Positions 42,088 to 52,392 of a DNA stretch of 64,000 bases are shown here, piece by piece. Under the pieces are notes generated by a model. It saw nothing but the letters and a program-made list of their open reading frames with translations, was not told the origin of the DNA and did not search any database. The translations under genes and the position numbers were made by a program. The stretch's first letter is position 1, and every line of letters starts with the position of its first letter. Source of the stretch: Flectonema sp. DT1601 (taxonomy: Eukaryota > Euglenozoa > Diplonemea > Diplonemida > Diplonemidae); NCBI GenBank assembly GCA_964019425.1, contig OZ025782.1, positions 1,596,380 through 1,660,379 on the forward strand, given 5' to 3'.

Positions 42088-43245
42088 ATGTCTGTTGTGA
42101 CTTCTGCAGCTCCGTTGGTACCATCCTGCGTATCAGGTGTCAGTGCTCGCAGCTCATATGCTGGTACAGCTATTGGAATGGTAAGAGATTTGATAAACAG
42201 TAAAAAGTATCAAATTAGAAATCAATTCGTAGACGGGACAGCCACCGTCGAGGAAGCTAAAAAGGTTCTTCATGAAATCCTAAAAATAGATGAAAGGATC
42301 CTTCATAAGGTAATTGAAGAAGCGAATCCAGTCGACGGTCGTATTCTAATAAAGAACATCGGAAAGGGTCCAGAAGTAGAAGACCAACAGTCAACAAATG
42401 ATCAAAAAAGATACGAAGAAGGAGTTCTAAACAAGTCTATGTCAATCATCCTAAAGAGATGCAAATCCCAAGTCGGACTCGGAAACAAACGTCCCACCAA
42501 TATCTTAGGAAAATTACAATGCGATCCTCCATATGCTGTTTTAGGTGATACTGAGAGAATGTTAGCTTTGGAATCTGCCAGTTTGTCATTCCGCACTGAT
42601 CAAATTAGAAACTTTTTTCGAAAACAATTATCATCATATCCCGAAGAGCATATTCCACATAAAGCATTTTATAATACTCTCTGTAAGCTACTACAAGCGT
42701 CTCATCATCCTTCTTCATTAGCATTAGATCAGATATTAGATACTATGAAAGTATTAGATTCTAACAATACTGGTTTTGTTAGTCTAACAGAGTTCTTAAA
42801 GAAGTATAGTTTAGAATTGTTGAAGAAACCTTCAATGAGAGTTACTCTCGGAAGAGAAAATCCACTTCGTTGGTCAGGAGTGCCGCAGGTATCCAAAACG
42901 GAACCTGATGAGCAAAAGCACCCTCACCCACCCAGACCTCCACCAAACTACATGAGAAGTTTACGATCATCTGGTCGTTGTAATGGTCTTCGTTTGGCTG
43001 ATAGTCAATGCCTCAACCTCTCACTTTCTGAAATCTCACGTAGAGATGGTATTCGCAAGGGGAGATTACAACCTCAAAAGATAACAAAACCGCCTTCTGG
43101 CCCTAAACCCCACCGTAAGCACATCCACAGCCACAACAACAGCCGCAGCGCATTGCAAAAGTATCGCAAGAATGCCAAACAGAGCACTGACCGACGATGT
43201 TTCAGTGCTGGTCATTCCTCTGCAAGAGTCCCAAATATGAGTTAA
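42088..43245 (+). CDS. EF-hand protein of unknown role
   Basis: 385 residues from the ATG that follows TTTAAACAG (AG at 42,076-42,077), the nearest pyrimidine-AG acceptor. The frame is open 15 codons upstream, but that part lies before the acceptor. The N-terminal half is helical and charged (ATVEEAKKVLHEILKIDERI). One canonical EF-hand loop, D-S-N-N-T-G-F-V-S-L-T-E, lies at about 224-235 and should bind calcium. The preceding helix (FRKQLSSYPEEHIPHKAFYN) may belong to a degenerate partner hand. The C-terminus is basic and Pro/His-rich (HPHPPRPPPNY; PKPHRKHIHSHNNSRS), likely unstructured. Such proteins are often flagellar or cytoskeletal, but nothing here proves it. It starts 137 bases after the esterase stop. 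Confidence 0.75.
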   Translation: MSVVTSAAPLVPSCVSGVSARSSYAGTAIGMVRDLINSKKYQIRNQFVDGTATVEEAKKVLHEILKIDERILHKVIEEANPVDGRILIKNIGKGPEVEDQQSTNDQKRYEEGVLNKSMSIILKRCKSQVGLGNKRPTNILGKLQCDPPYAVLGDTERMLALESASLSFRTDQIRNFFRKQLSSYPEEHIPHKAFYNTLCKLLQASHHPSSLALDQILDTMKVLDSNNTGFVSLTEFLKKYSLELLKKPSMRVTLGRENPLRWSGVPQVSKTEPDEQKHPHPPRPPPNYMRSLRSSGRCNGLRLADSQCLNLSLSEISRRDGIRKGRLQPQKITKPPSGPKPHRKHIHSHNNSRSALQKYRKNAKQSTDRRCFSAGHSSARVPNMS

Positions 43246-43515
43246 TATTAATCAAACAGCGACTACCGTACCTTCTAACTTGATGCTTTGATTATTCTCA
43301 GATGAGCAACAGTTACTTGTTATCTGATGTGATGTGTTTCCTTTTCGTTTTAAGAAGTGCAGGACAGTTTCCACCGTCTTATTGTACTCGCGCGTTTGTT
43401 TTAAGAAAACCTAATTAATACTTAACACTTGATTACTGTAAGGGTTGATGACTTTATTATTTCATTGTTTACTTTCATAACAGTCTCTGTTGAAGTAGTT
43501 GATTAAAACAAGAAG

Positions 43516-46500
43516 ATGGTTTCGGGCAATGACCCGCTGGTGTACACCAGAAGTAAGATACCTCTGAGTGAGGAGGTAGACTGCATGAGAGTAAAATTAC
43601 TACGAGAAGAACACAAAAATGTTGTCACAGATGCTCGGGTTCGAGGACGATGGAAAGATGACAGAGCACCGCGACATGAAAGCTGGGAAACCATCGGAAT
43701 GATGAGGGCGGAACAGAGAAGACCTCTGAGCGCTCCGATGTTAAGAAAGAAAATTAACTGCAGCAACTCAACAGATAACGTGAATAAAATTATTAAAAAT
43801 AACAGCACTCGAATTCTAAACATCGCAATGAAACCAAAAAGACGCGTTCTAATAGAGGAGTCAAATATTTCACCCCTCAAACATCAAACGAAATCAACTA
43901 GTCCGAAATCTCTCCCGGAAACCCTTTTAAGATTTCTAAACAGCAAAACTAATTCATTAACGCAATGCTGTTGTAGTGTTTTCGACTATCTGAAGGTAAG
44001 TGATTCAGCCAAGGCTGAAATCCCTGAAGAGTGGTACAAATTAGTAATGAGGCTCTATGATGTAATCTTACCAGTGGTAATGGCTGATCCTCCTGACTGT
44101 TGTGTTTCTTTAAAAGAAAATATGACAGCGGATGAGATACTATCATGGATTGATACCAGGATCAACGAAGTTAAAGACTCAATGTTTTGGAGAACCGCAT
44201 GCACAGAAGGACAGATTCGTGAAACCCTACTTGGTCAGGTAGCATCCAGAGACTTTAAGAAGTACAGAGTTAACAAATTAGGTGCAGCAAAGAGCAACGC
44301 TGAACCGAAATTCTTATCATCACAAACAAACGAAATGACGATGAGAATGACGATGAGAGGATGGAAAGAATATTCCTTCAGAAGGTCGAGGTTGAGAATG
44401 ATGTCTGAAAACCGAATCATCAAATTAATTCAAAATAATTTAGTAAAAATAACATTCATCCGCTGGAGGACTTATTCCTACAGAGAATCCACATCAAGAC
44501 TCAACTGCACTAACGACAGTCTTCTTCAAAGTCTTCAGTCAGCAATCGATAATAACATATCAATACACAAACAACTTCAGAAAACTCAATACGTAAACAG
44601 AGAGATAAGATCAACGTGTGATATGTTCGAATATCGTTTTAACGAATTAGAAAATCAACTGACAGTCAGAAGTGCGAAAGATAACAATCTTTTATTCGAT
44701 TTATCAAAACCTGTTACTGATCTTGATGGAAGCATTCTATCAACGGGAATCTTATCGTTCTGTAGACCTGACTTATCAGCGTCTGCAGTTGGAGTAGCAG
44801 GTGGAAATAGCGGATCTTCTAATGTACAACTTGATGCAGATCCTGATTACTACACTGCGTGGCTTATTCGTGGGTTCCCCACTGTTAGAAGGGACTGGAT
44901 TCCAAGAGAAGTACTCCTCCTGTGGGTGAATCACGTTATAGATGAAGCCTTTAAGAACCATTCAAATAAAACTCAATCGGCTGTCCTGATGCCTCAATCG
45001 GTGTTGACGATTTGTAAAAATAAATTATTAAAAATGTCATCGCTAAGTGGAATAAATAAAGGTGTTCCTCACCCTGACAACATCACAACGATAGATGACT
45101 TGACTGTCGATACGTGGGCTGTTCTGCTATCGTGTGTCGCAGGTAGGGCATTGCTTGAATCGATAAAAGAAACAACTACTTCCCATGATCACACCAAAAC
45201 CTTTGAAAATTGTTCTCAAGAAACACGATTTTGTATTGTCTGGAAAACTCTTGAATTGGTTGGAGTCGTTCAAGATGCTAACCAAGACAATTTTAAGAAT
45301 AAAAATCATTCAGAAATAACTTTAATATTATCAAAGCTACTGTTGTATTTTGTAACTATGAAAATTATCCCCGAAGAAGACGCACTGACCAGAACATGCA
45401 AAGCGATTAGCGTTACTGATCCTTACAAACCTCTTCCTAATGTCATCCCCGCTATTAAATTGGAACATTTAATATCAGAACCTTTATTGCCATTGAAAGA
45501 AATTTCAGAAAATGAAAAATTATGTGATGCGGTTCTGTTGTGGGCTTCCCATCAGCTTCAAGCTGCTCAATCGTATTCAAGGAGAGTACGTCCACTGATG
45601 ACTAATACATCTGAGTATGGTGTTTTTGATTCTGATTCGATTAATTTATCTGCTGATTGTTGTGAAAAAAAACCGAAAATAAAATATTTTTGGTGGACAG
45701 ATGATACTCCATCATGGGACGACATCGAACCAAAGTACCGCTGCACATCTTTTTCATCAATCGACACACTTTGGAAATTAGTTCTGATAACACAGTACAC
45801 TGTGAAACCTTACCTTACGGATATCCCTTTGTATCTACCGCTGAATCAGCCTGGAAATGAACAGCAGCAAGCATCTTATTTATATGAGTGTATGTCTATT
45901 ATAAATGGGAACTCATATTTATATAATCCTTTGGATCCTGAAATCTTATCTGATGGTGACATTGATGTCAGGATGATGTTTCTCGTGTCGTTGTTTCTCG
46001 CAGCATGGGGACGGTTACGCCATGAGTCGGGAGGCGCTTCTATCATACCATACAATCATTCACAAAGTATGAGATCTAGGAAGAAAAAGAAACAAAAATC
46101 GAATAGAAAAACACTTGCAAGTCACCGTCAGGGAATTAAAGAAACTAACAGCAACATAGAACAACTATCGCCAATACAAGAAAACCCAGTTGATTCTTTG
46201 GGTACTGAATCACTAGGTAAATATGCATCAGAAATTGTTAAGGACAGCTCTGTTCAGATATCGTGGTTTAACTCAACTGCGGGAACTGATATTTCTGCGG
46301 AGGCTAACGTTTCTGGAGATCCGCAAATTGGAATTCAGCTTCCCGAAAACCATCCTTCACATAGGTTTGTTGAACCCAATTCGAAAGCAATGAATGAAAT
46401 TACGAAAGTAACTAATCGACTGTCACCAGACTCTACCGAAACACTCTTATCAAAGTTACTAACATCTTGTTCAGGATGGCTCACATCAATGTACATTGCG

Positions 46501-47427
46501 TATTGTGGCAATGATTTACACCTCGGATTTGGTGCAGTTGCGGCATTACAATTTTCGAAAGACTGTTCTATGTTAAGTGACCCGTCATTTTGTTCTGTTT
46601 TGAGTGAAGTTACTCACCAGACGTGTTCTGTTGATGGCGGTACCAGAATCATGTCCTCTGATTTTACCATTTCAAGCCAATCGTTCACAAAGCGTACTCA
46701 GCTATCTTCTGATCAAATATACGAAAGTTTCACAAGAGCATATGAGCAATGCAGTTTTCCAATTACATATACAAACAGATCACAAGTAAAAGATATGATT
46801 AGCGTTGTTAAGAAGAAAGTTGTAAAGCTTAGGAGGTGTTTAGGTCTCACGGGATTTATATATTTTCTAATGGACGTGGTCGGATGCTCGTCTGAAGATG
46901 AAACGACTGTTAATAATCTGTATGAGCTATTAACCAATCAAGTCATTCAAGCAAAGACAAGTTCTTCAACTGTAATAATATCTCAGTTATATTCATCTGA
47001 GGGATCGATAGTGATGCAAGTTATCGGAAACGCTTTATCTGATGTCTTTGAAAAGCATTCTTTATGTCCAACAACAACTCGTTTATTAGTTGATAGGAGA
47101 ATGTCACGAATCAGTGTTGTTGAGTTGTTTGAGAAGGTTAGGATCATTCCTGAAGTCGTTCCTGAGCAAAACTTTTTAAATCAACTTTTATTTATCTTTC
47201 AATTGTCAACATCTTCTCCTGTCTGTCAAAAGCCTTCAGCTGTGTCACCAGAAGCCAGTACTCTCGATGAGTGCTTTATCGATTACGCTGCCTTTACAGA
47301 AATTGTATTCACTCTTTCGCAATCAGTTGTGAGAAATCCGTACATCACGTCAGTCGTTCAGTTCTTTCATTTTGTGATGCATTCGTTCCTTCCTAGATTC
47401 CAATCGGTTGATAGACTGGATAAATAA
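43516..47427 (+). CDS. Large helical protein with SFI1-like repeats
   Basis: 1,303 residues, intronless, starting 33 bases after an ATAACAG acceptor (AG at 43,482-43,483). The N-terminus is basic (VRGRWKDDRAPRHESWETIG). Around 280-325 two W-centred helical repeats read MRGWKEYSFRRSRLR and FIRWRTYSYRE, the spacing and Trp/Arg pattern of SFI1 centrin-binding repeats. A coiled-coil stretch follows (about 335-400). The middle contains two similar helical starts, LLLWVNHVIDEAF and AVLLWASHQLQAA, faintly like calponin-homology openings but unproven. A low-complexity basic patch (RSRKKKKQKSNRK) lies near 855. The C-terminal third is helical and of unknown fold. A centriole/basal-body or flagellar base role would fit SFI1-type repeats and the neighbouring EF-hand gene, but this is an inference from weak motifs. 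Confidence 0.7.
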   Translation: MVSGNDPLVYTRSKIPLSEEVDCMRVKLLREEHKNVVTDARVRGRWKDDRAPRHESWETIGMMRAEQRRPLSAPMLRKKINCSNSTDNVNKIIKNNSTRILNIAMKPKRRVLIEESNISPLKHQTKSTSPKSLPETLLRFLNSKTNSLTQCCCSVFDYLKVSDSAKAEIPEEWYKLVMRLYDVILPVVMADPPDCCVSLKENMTADEILSWIDTRINEVKDSMFWRTACTEGQIRETLLGQVASRDFKKYRVNKLGAAKSNAEPKFLSSQTNEMTMRMTMRGWKEYSFRRSRLRMMSENRIIKLIQNNLVKITFIRWRTYSYRESTSRLNCTNDSLLQSLQSAIDNNISIHKQLQKTQYVNREIRSTCDMFEYRFNELENQLTVRSAKDNNLLFDLSKPVTDLDGSILSTGILSFCRPDLSASAVGVAGGNSGSSNVQLDADPDYYTAWLIRGFPTVRRDWIPREVLLLWVNHVIDEAFKNHSNKTQSAVLMPQSVLTICKNKLLKMSSLSGINKGVPHPDNITTIDDLTVDTWAVLLSCVAGRALLESIKETTTSHDHTKTFENCSQETRFCIVWKTLELVGVVQDANQDNFKNKNHSEITLILSKLLLYFVTMKIIPEEDALTRTCKAISVTDPYKPLPNVIPAIKLEHLISEPLLPLKEISENEKLCDAVLLWASHQLQAAQSYSRRVRPLMTNTSEYGVFDSDSINLSADCCEKKPKIKYFWWTDDTPSWDDIEPKYRCTSFSSIDTLWKLVLITQYTVKPYLTDIPLYLPLNQPGNEQQQASYLYECMSIINGNSYLYNPLDPEILSDGDIDVRMMFLVSLFLAAWGRLRHESGGASIIPYNHSQSMRSRKKKKQKSNRKTLASHRQGIKETNSNIEQLSPIQENPVDSLGTESLGKYASEIVKDSSVQISWFNSTAGTDISAEANVSGDPQIGIQLPENHPSHRFVEPNSKAMNEITKVTNRLSPDSTETLLSKLLTSCSGWLTSMYIAYCGNDLHLGFGAVAALQFSKDCSMLSDPSFCSVLSEVTHQTCSVDGGTRIMSSDFTISSQSFTKRTQLSSDQIYESFTRAYEQCSFPITYTNRSQVKDMISVVKKKVVKLRRCLGLTGFIYFLMDVVGCSSEDETTVNNLYELLTNQVIQAKTSSSTVIISQLYSSEGSIVMQVIGNALSDVFEKHSLCPTTTRLLVDRRMSRISVVELFEKVRIIPEVVPEQNFLNQLLFIFQLSTSSPVCQKPSAVSPEASTLDECFIDYAAFTEIVFTLSQSVVRNPYITSVVQFFHFVMHSFLPRFQSVDRLDK

Positions 47428-47532
47428 TTATTTTAAAAAAAAAACATTTACACGTAATTTTGTTGATTTTAATTTTATTATGGAATCTTATTGTTTTTAA
47501 TTCTTTTTCTTTTTCCCCTTACAGCCGCTGAG
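47428..47532 (+). promoter_or_regulatory. 105-base intercistronic spacer with splice-acceptor tract
   Basis: It holds an A run, then a T/C-rich tract (about 47,488-47,520) ending in TTACAG at 47,524, nine bases before the cyclase ATG. A spacer this short between two co-directional genes leaves little room for an independent promoter. It fits polycistronic transcription resolved by trans-splicing and polyadenylation. Confidence 0.5.
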
Positions 47533-50500
47533 ATGGCAACAGCAGCAGTACCTCCACCTTCTCTAGATGAAGATATTTTAGTATCGCCGTCGTTTACTTC
47601 CTATTCAGAAGTTGGATACGATGCTCAGGATATCGCACTGAGACAGTCGTTATCTCATAGTATGGTTATGGATGAAGATAGCACTAGTCATGCATCTCAC
47701 ATTGAGACAGAAAATGTAATGTCAAAGCTCTTATCTGTGAAGCTAGCCATCGCTATTTTATGTCTACTGAGTATTGCCGTCAGTGTCTCTGTTACTACTG
47801 TGCTTGGTACAGTCGTTTGTGATGATGCTCTTGATGACACGAGAGAGTCAGCCAGTAATGCAACTGGTGAGTGTTTTATTGAAGCCTCGAACAGTTTAAA
47901 TAAAAAAGCAGAAGATCTATTAGCCTATTCATCAACTGCAGTCAGTCTCATAGTCAAGTCATACTTTCAAGGGTTCTATCCCGAAATGACTGGACTGGTT
48001 ACACTACTCAGCGAAACTCACAGAAATGCTAACAAAACAGATTGGAATGGATGGTGGTGGCCACTTCGCCACGAACTCATCAGGACTGTTGTTGCTAAGG
48101 AACCATATGGTCTTTCTTCTTATGGTTTTCAGTCTCCAAATCAATTACTGTTTGTTATAAAAAATGATGGCTATCCCCTCTCAATGACTCACAATAATGG
48201 TAGCATAGAGATGCATGACTATTCCACTCTTGGGCTTATTAGTAAACAAGGGGAGTACGTTTTTGTTTTTGCTCCTTATCCTTTGGTTCCAAGAAACAGT
48301 ACGACTTGGAGGATTATAGCGGATGGCTTGTTTCCGTTGAACACACCGATATGGACAGGAATTCAAAATACGTCAACATTTGTAGCAATTAGTTTGACAT
48401 ATTACTATGTCGATCCAGGGAGTGGTATTCCTATGGAGGTGAGAGTTACTGCTTCAACTCCAAAAATTTCACGTTTTTTGAGAGAAATTTCCGCAGACAC
48501 ACTCAACGAAACAGGCGCCAATATATACCTGTTTCTGACTATAGGATCTACATGGGTGGCAGATCGCTATCGTGCCCTCAATACAGAAGAAGGTAATAGA
48601 CTTGCTAATGTATATGACCAAACAGGGTACCTTACAGGTGTATCTCATGGAGATGAAACAGTTAGAATGCAAAGTCCTGTCGACCCAACACAAGGCTTCA
48701 CTCAATTATTGAAAGATCACGAGGCAACTGATCCAGTCATTTCTGGTATCGCGAGGAATATTTCTAATCAATACTCAGAAGGTATTCAACCTCGATCGTA
48801 TTCTAATATCACAGACCCAACAGACATCCAAACATATGTTACTCACATCAAAAGAATAAGATTAGACGGTATTGACTGGTGGTTGGTAACTGGCATCTCA
48901 TCTGAATTCGTTTTCGGTGATGTTCAACGAGAACAAGTTTTAACAAAAGCTCGTCTTGACAGAGAGCAGGAGGATGTTGAAGATCGAACTACGAAATCTC
49001 GTATGCAGCTTATATTTATTATTGTAGCTTTGGGTATTGTCTTAGTTATGATCGCATTCATTTCTGTTCACTTTATATGGAACAGCACTATGTCTCTTAA
49101 TCTTATGATGCAAAAGGTTGCTGAAATGCAACTTGAAGAAGTCTCTTTTAGCTCAGACAAAATATCAGTTTTCAACGAAGTCCGTCATATGCAAAAAGCA
49201 TTTCAAAAAATGGTGAAAACACTGAAAGAATATCGAGCATACGTTCCGACTGCAGTCCTCTTGGGGGCTGCTCCTACAGTACACGTAGAACCACCAGGGG
49301 GTAATATTGCGTTAGTTTTTACTGACATCGTATCTTCAACTAAATTATGGGCGTTGTCGGCATCAGCAATGAACACTGCTCTGGAACTGCATAATGAAGT
49401 AATGCGTAAAGCTCTTACAGAGAATCATGGTTATGAAGTTAAGACAATCGGTGATGCATTTATGGTTGCATTCACTTCTGCGACTGATGCGATGAAATTT
49501 TGCTTTCGAGTGCAGAAATTGTTATTAAGACAAACATGGCCACGAGAACTAGAACTCCACCCAGTCTATTCTGATGTGCAATGTAAACAACTTATTTGGA
49601 GTGGTCTTCAAGTCAGAATGGGATGTCACTACGGTGAGGTCATCTCTGAAGAGAATCCTTTAACTGGTAGAATTGACTACAGAGGCTCAACAGTTAACAT
49701 GTCGAGTAGACTTGAGGGTAAAGCATTACCAGGAACAGTTTGTATATCTGACAGTCTTCAAAAGATAGTAATGTCTGAATTACAAAAACTTGGTAATCCA
49801 GTTGTTCGTCCTCATGGAGAACACACTTTAAAAGGATTAGGAAACGGTCATCAACTACACTTGACAGTACCCAAAGCTCTTGGTGACAGATGTGGTACAG
49901 AAGGAGGAGGAGGAGGAGCTCCTGCTCAGTCATACGAAATGATGGTGACATCAATAACACCTAGTGGATCTATAGGTAGAATACCAACAGACCCTTCACA
50001 GATATATCAGTGTGATAGCGGTACTCCACGTAGACACTCAATACCTCAACTCCCCAAAGCCGTTGAAAACAGAAGGCCGAGCATCGGAACTGATAAAAGT
50101 AACGGATCAGACCTTGCAAGTTATAAAGGGCAAACTCCTCATTTAGCTGTTCCTAAGAAAACAGGTCTTTCACTTGTTAGTTCTCAAGTAACAGTAGCAG
50201 TGTGTAAGTTAATAGATAGTGATCCAAAGAAGATATTTGAACACTGTAATCTTCTAATTAGAGTAGCTGTTGAATCAGCGTCGTACACTGATGGAGTAGT
50301 TGTGAATGTAACTGGTAGTCAGTTGATCATCGCGTGGAATGCTTCAAAGAGTTGTAAAATGCATGTTGCGTCAGCACTTCGATTCTGCTGTCAACTCGAG
50401 CGTCGAACAGAAACCATCACCAGGATTGGTGTAGCTACTGGTGATATGCTTCATGGCAATGTTGGTACTCACAAACAACGTTTTAACACAACTTTTGGAA

Positions 50501-51124
50501 GACCACTTCAAGTCGCTGAAGCTGCAGCTGAACAAGCCTTCGACTTCGACACTTTTTGCATTTTTGCCGATTGCACACATGACGGAAAACTACCTCAAAA
50601 CACGTCACTTTCTCCATTTCTCCGAACTATTGATATTTGGCTTGACGTGGAGCTTCAAAGACAATTCAATTTATATGAGGTACTAACTTCTAAGCTGACC
50701 GCACAACTAGAAGACGCCTGGGCATCTACTAGGGGGTATGTGTTCTTTTTTTATTACATCAATCGAGATAATAAAAGCTGATCATCTGTTATCTATTTAA
50801 ATTAAAACAGAGAAGACAGTGAAGTGGTTACCCACAATAATGCTGTTAAAATGGTTTTATCAGGTAAATCTGAAGAATTAGAAAAGCTTCGGTTACAACA
50901 GGGAATGCACACTGAGGATAAAATATTGAGGGTATGTGTTCTTTTTTTTTTATCGCTTAGTAATTTTTTTTTTTTTTCTCTTAAAAAAAAAAAAAATTAA
51001 AAATCAACACAACAAACAGAGGGTTATAGAAATGCTGAACGACCGACTTGCAGAAACTGAACGTCCACTAGCAGGTTACCGTGTTGGCGTTACTTTTAAT
51101 AGCTCTCCCCATACCATTTCGTGA
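47533..51124 (+). CDS. Cache-domain receptor nucleotidyl cyclase with pseudo-cyclase tail (C1), two introns
   Basis: Spliced from 47,533-50,735, 50,811-50,931 and 51,020-51,124, giving 1,142 residues. Start: the first ATG after TTACAG. One membrane segment (about 70-95), an extracellular region of about 395 residues with several N-x-S/T sites that ends in the Cache-type LDGIDWWLVTGISSEF, then a second membrane segment (about 493-516), a HAMP-like helical linker and YRAYVP (567-572). The class III cyclase domain (about 585-775) keeps Asp598 (FTDI), Lys637 (EVKT), Asp641 (GDAF), Asp715 (RIDYRG), Asn722 and Arg726 (VNMSSRLE), so adenylate cyclase activity is expected. A Gly-rich, Ser/Pro-rich spacer leads to a degenerate second cyclase fold (about 890-1,035; VVVNVTGSQLIIAWN). 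The short tail is encoded by the two 3' exons. Cache domains in this position bind small ligands such as amino acids or carboxylates. The ligand here is unknown. Confidence 0.9.
50736..50810 (+). other. Intron 1 of Cache cyclase C1
   Basis: 75 bases, GTATGT...AAACAG, phase 2. Splicing gives ASTRG-EDSEVVTHNNAVKM. The same junction, in the same phase, exists in the paralogue at 60,924, which supports it. Reading through adds only about 15 Phe/Tyr-rich residues before a stop. Confidence 0.85.
50932..51019 (+). other. Intron 2 of Cache cyclase C1
   Basis: 88 bases, GTATGT...AAACAG, phase 0, containing T and A runs. It joins TEDKILR to RVIEMLNDRLAETERP. The paralogue has the corresponding intron at 61,113 in the same phase, with the next exon likewise starting RVIE. 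Confidence 0.85.
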
Positions 51125-51537
51125 ATAATTTAATACCACAATTGCTTGCAGCAACTGAGGGAGTGTGTCCACTATTTATGTTTCCTCTCCGTTCCCTTTT
51201 TTTTTTTTTTCTTCTTTTTCGAAAAAAAAAAGAATCAATTTGTCTTTTCTGATTTGTTATGTTTTGGTTCATCGTGTCGTTGATTTTAAAAAAAAAAAAA
51301 AACAAAAAAAAAAAAAAACAAACAAACAAACCACCCATCATGTAGGCAAAATGTCACTTATAATCAAGTGCATTTAATGCTTATTGCTGTTTTGATGCAT
51401 CACTCGGTGTTCTTTGGCTTTCAATCAATTCGGGGAAAAAAAAAAAAAAAGGTTTTCTAGCACATGTAGGGGATAGGCATCTGCTTCGCTGAAGTTATTT
51501 TGTTAGTGTTCCCTGTTGGTGGCTGTGATCTAAAAAT

Positions 51538-51570
<33 letters not shown>

Positions 51571-51659
51571 CTGTTTTTTCTTCTTCTTCATTCTATCTTT
51601 TGTGTCTTAGAGACGTGCGATTGAAAAAAAAGGAGGAACAAAAAAAGCATTTGTTTTTT

Positions 51660-51765
51660 GCATTTAACAAGTATTGTAAGAACGAAAAAGAATGTTGGCA
51701 GCACACGTAAACCTCCTTTAGCTTTATCAGTTTAAGTCGGTTCACGGTTTCGTGCACAAACAAAT
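51660..51765 (+). repeat. Dispersed repeat (ggttcacggtttcgtgcaca), copy 1
   Basis: The stretch from catttaacaagtattgtaag through agcacacgtaaacc to aagtcggttcacggtttcgt recurs at 54,420-54,515 with about ten changes. There is no coding potential. It may be a fragment of an unidentified mobile element. Confidence 0.65.
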
Positions 51766-52146
51766 TGATTTTCTTTTCCTCCTTTCTTCCTTTCCACGTA
51801 CACCTTGTTTTTTATAAAATCACATCTTATTTAATGAGAGAGAAAGGCATTTATTGTCTTCCCGATGGTTTTGTTGGTTCTGCTTATCTTATTGATTAAT
51901 ATCTAACTATGTCATTATAGTGGGCAGGCCCGAAATTCTCGCTGTCTTTTCACCCCCCTCCTTGAATTGTTGATTTGAGCAAGTAATTCGTAGGTGAAAA
52001 ATACACTACTGCATTCCATTACCTCTGGTTTTGGCTTCCCAGGGCTCAACGATTAATTCGTAATTGAATAGCTCGATTCCGTACTGCACTGAATGACAAC
52101 ACGGAAAAAGAGATGTGTATGCAGCTAAGTTAGAAACATTTATTAT

Positions 52147-52292
52147 AATGTAAAGTATTTACGTCAATTGCAGGGTGTATGCCTACACTAATTACCTTTA
52201 GTTAACTGTATCTCAGAACTAATGTTATATTATCGTTATGTTATTTATGATACAATACATTTGTATTTTACGTACAAATCAAACAGTTAACT
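52147..52292 (+). repeat. Relic of cyclase B flanking sequence
   Basis: 52,147-52,230 matches the 3' flank of the tandem cyclases (agtatttacgtcaatt, then tgtatctcagaactaatgtt; compare 33,730-33,815 and 37,799-37,880). A few bases later 52,248-52,292 matches their 5' block (gatacaatacatttgtattt, then tacgtacaaa). A weaker version of the second part lies at about 52,877-52,950. The gene itself is absent, so this looks like the scar of a lost or moved copy. Confidence 0.65.
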
Positions 52293-52305
52293 CCCTCCTT
52301 AGAAG

Positions 52306-52392
52306 GTTCAGTCGGGTACTTTGATATTAATTTTGTTTTTAATACCCAAAAGTTGTTACTGTTTTTACATTGTCAAAGTTTCACCCCTCCTT
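52306..52392 (+). repeat. Dispersed repeat (tactttgatattaattttg), copy 2
   Basis: This matches 27,356-27,435 and 61,254-61,332 over about 80 bases: tactttgatatt(a/g)attttg, then taatacc, then gttactgtttttaca, then tttcaccc. One copy lies in an intron of the Cache cyclase C2. Confidence 0.7.

Noticed and set aside
50736-50781. C-terminus GYVFFFYYINRDNKS of Cache cyclase C1
   Set aside because: It is read from an intron. The GTATGT donor and the matching exon plan in the paralogue give a better end.
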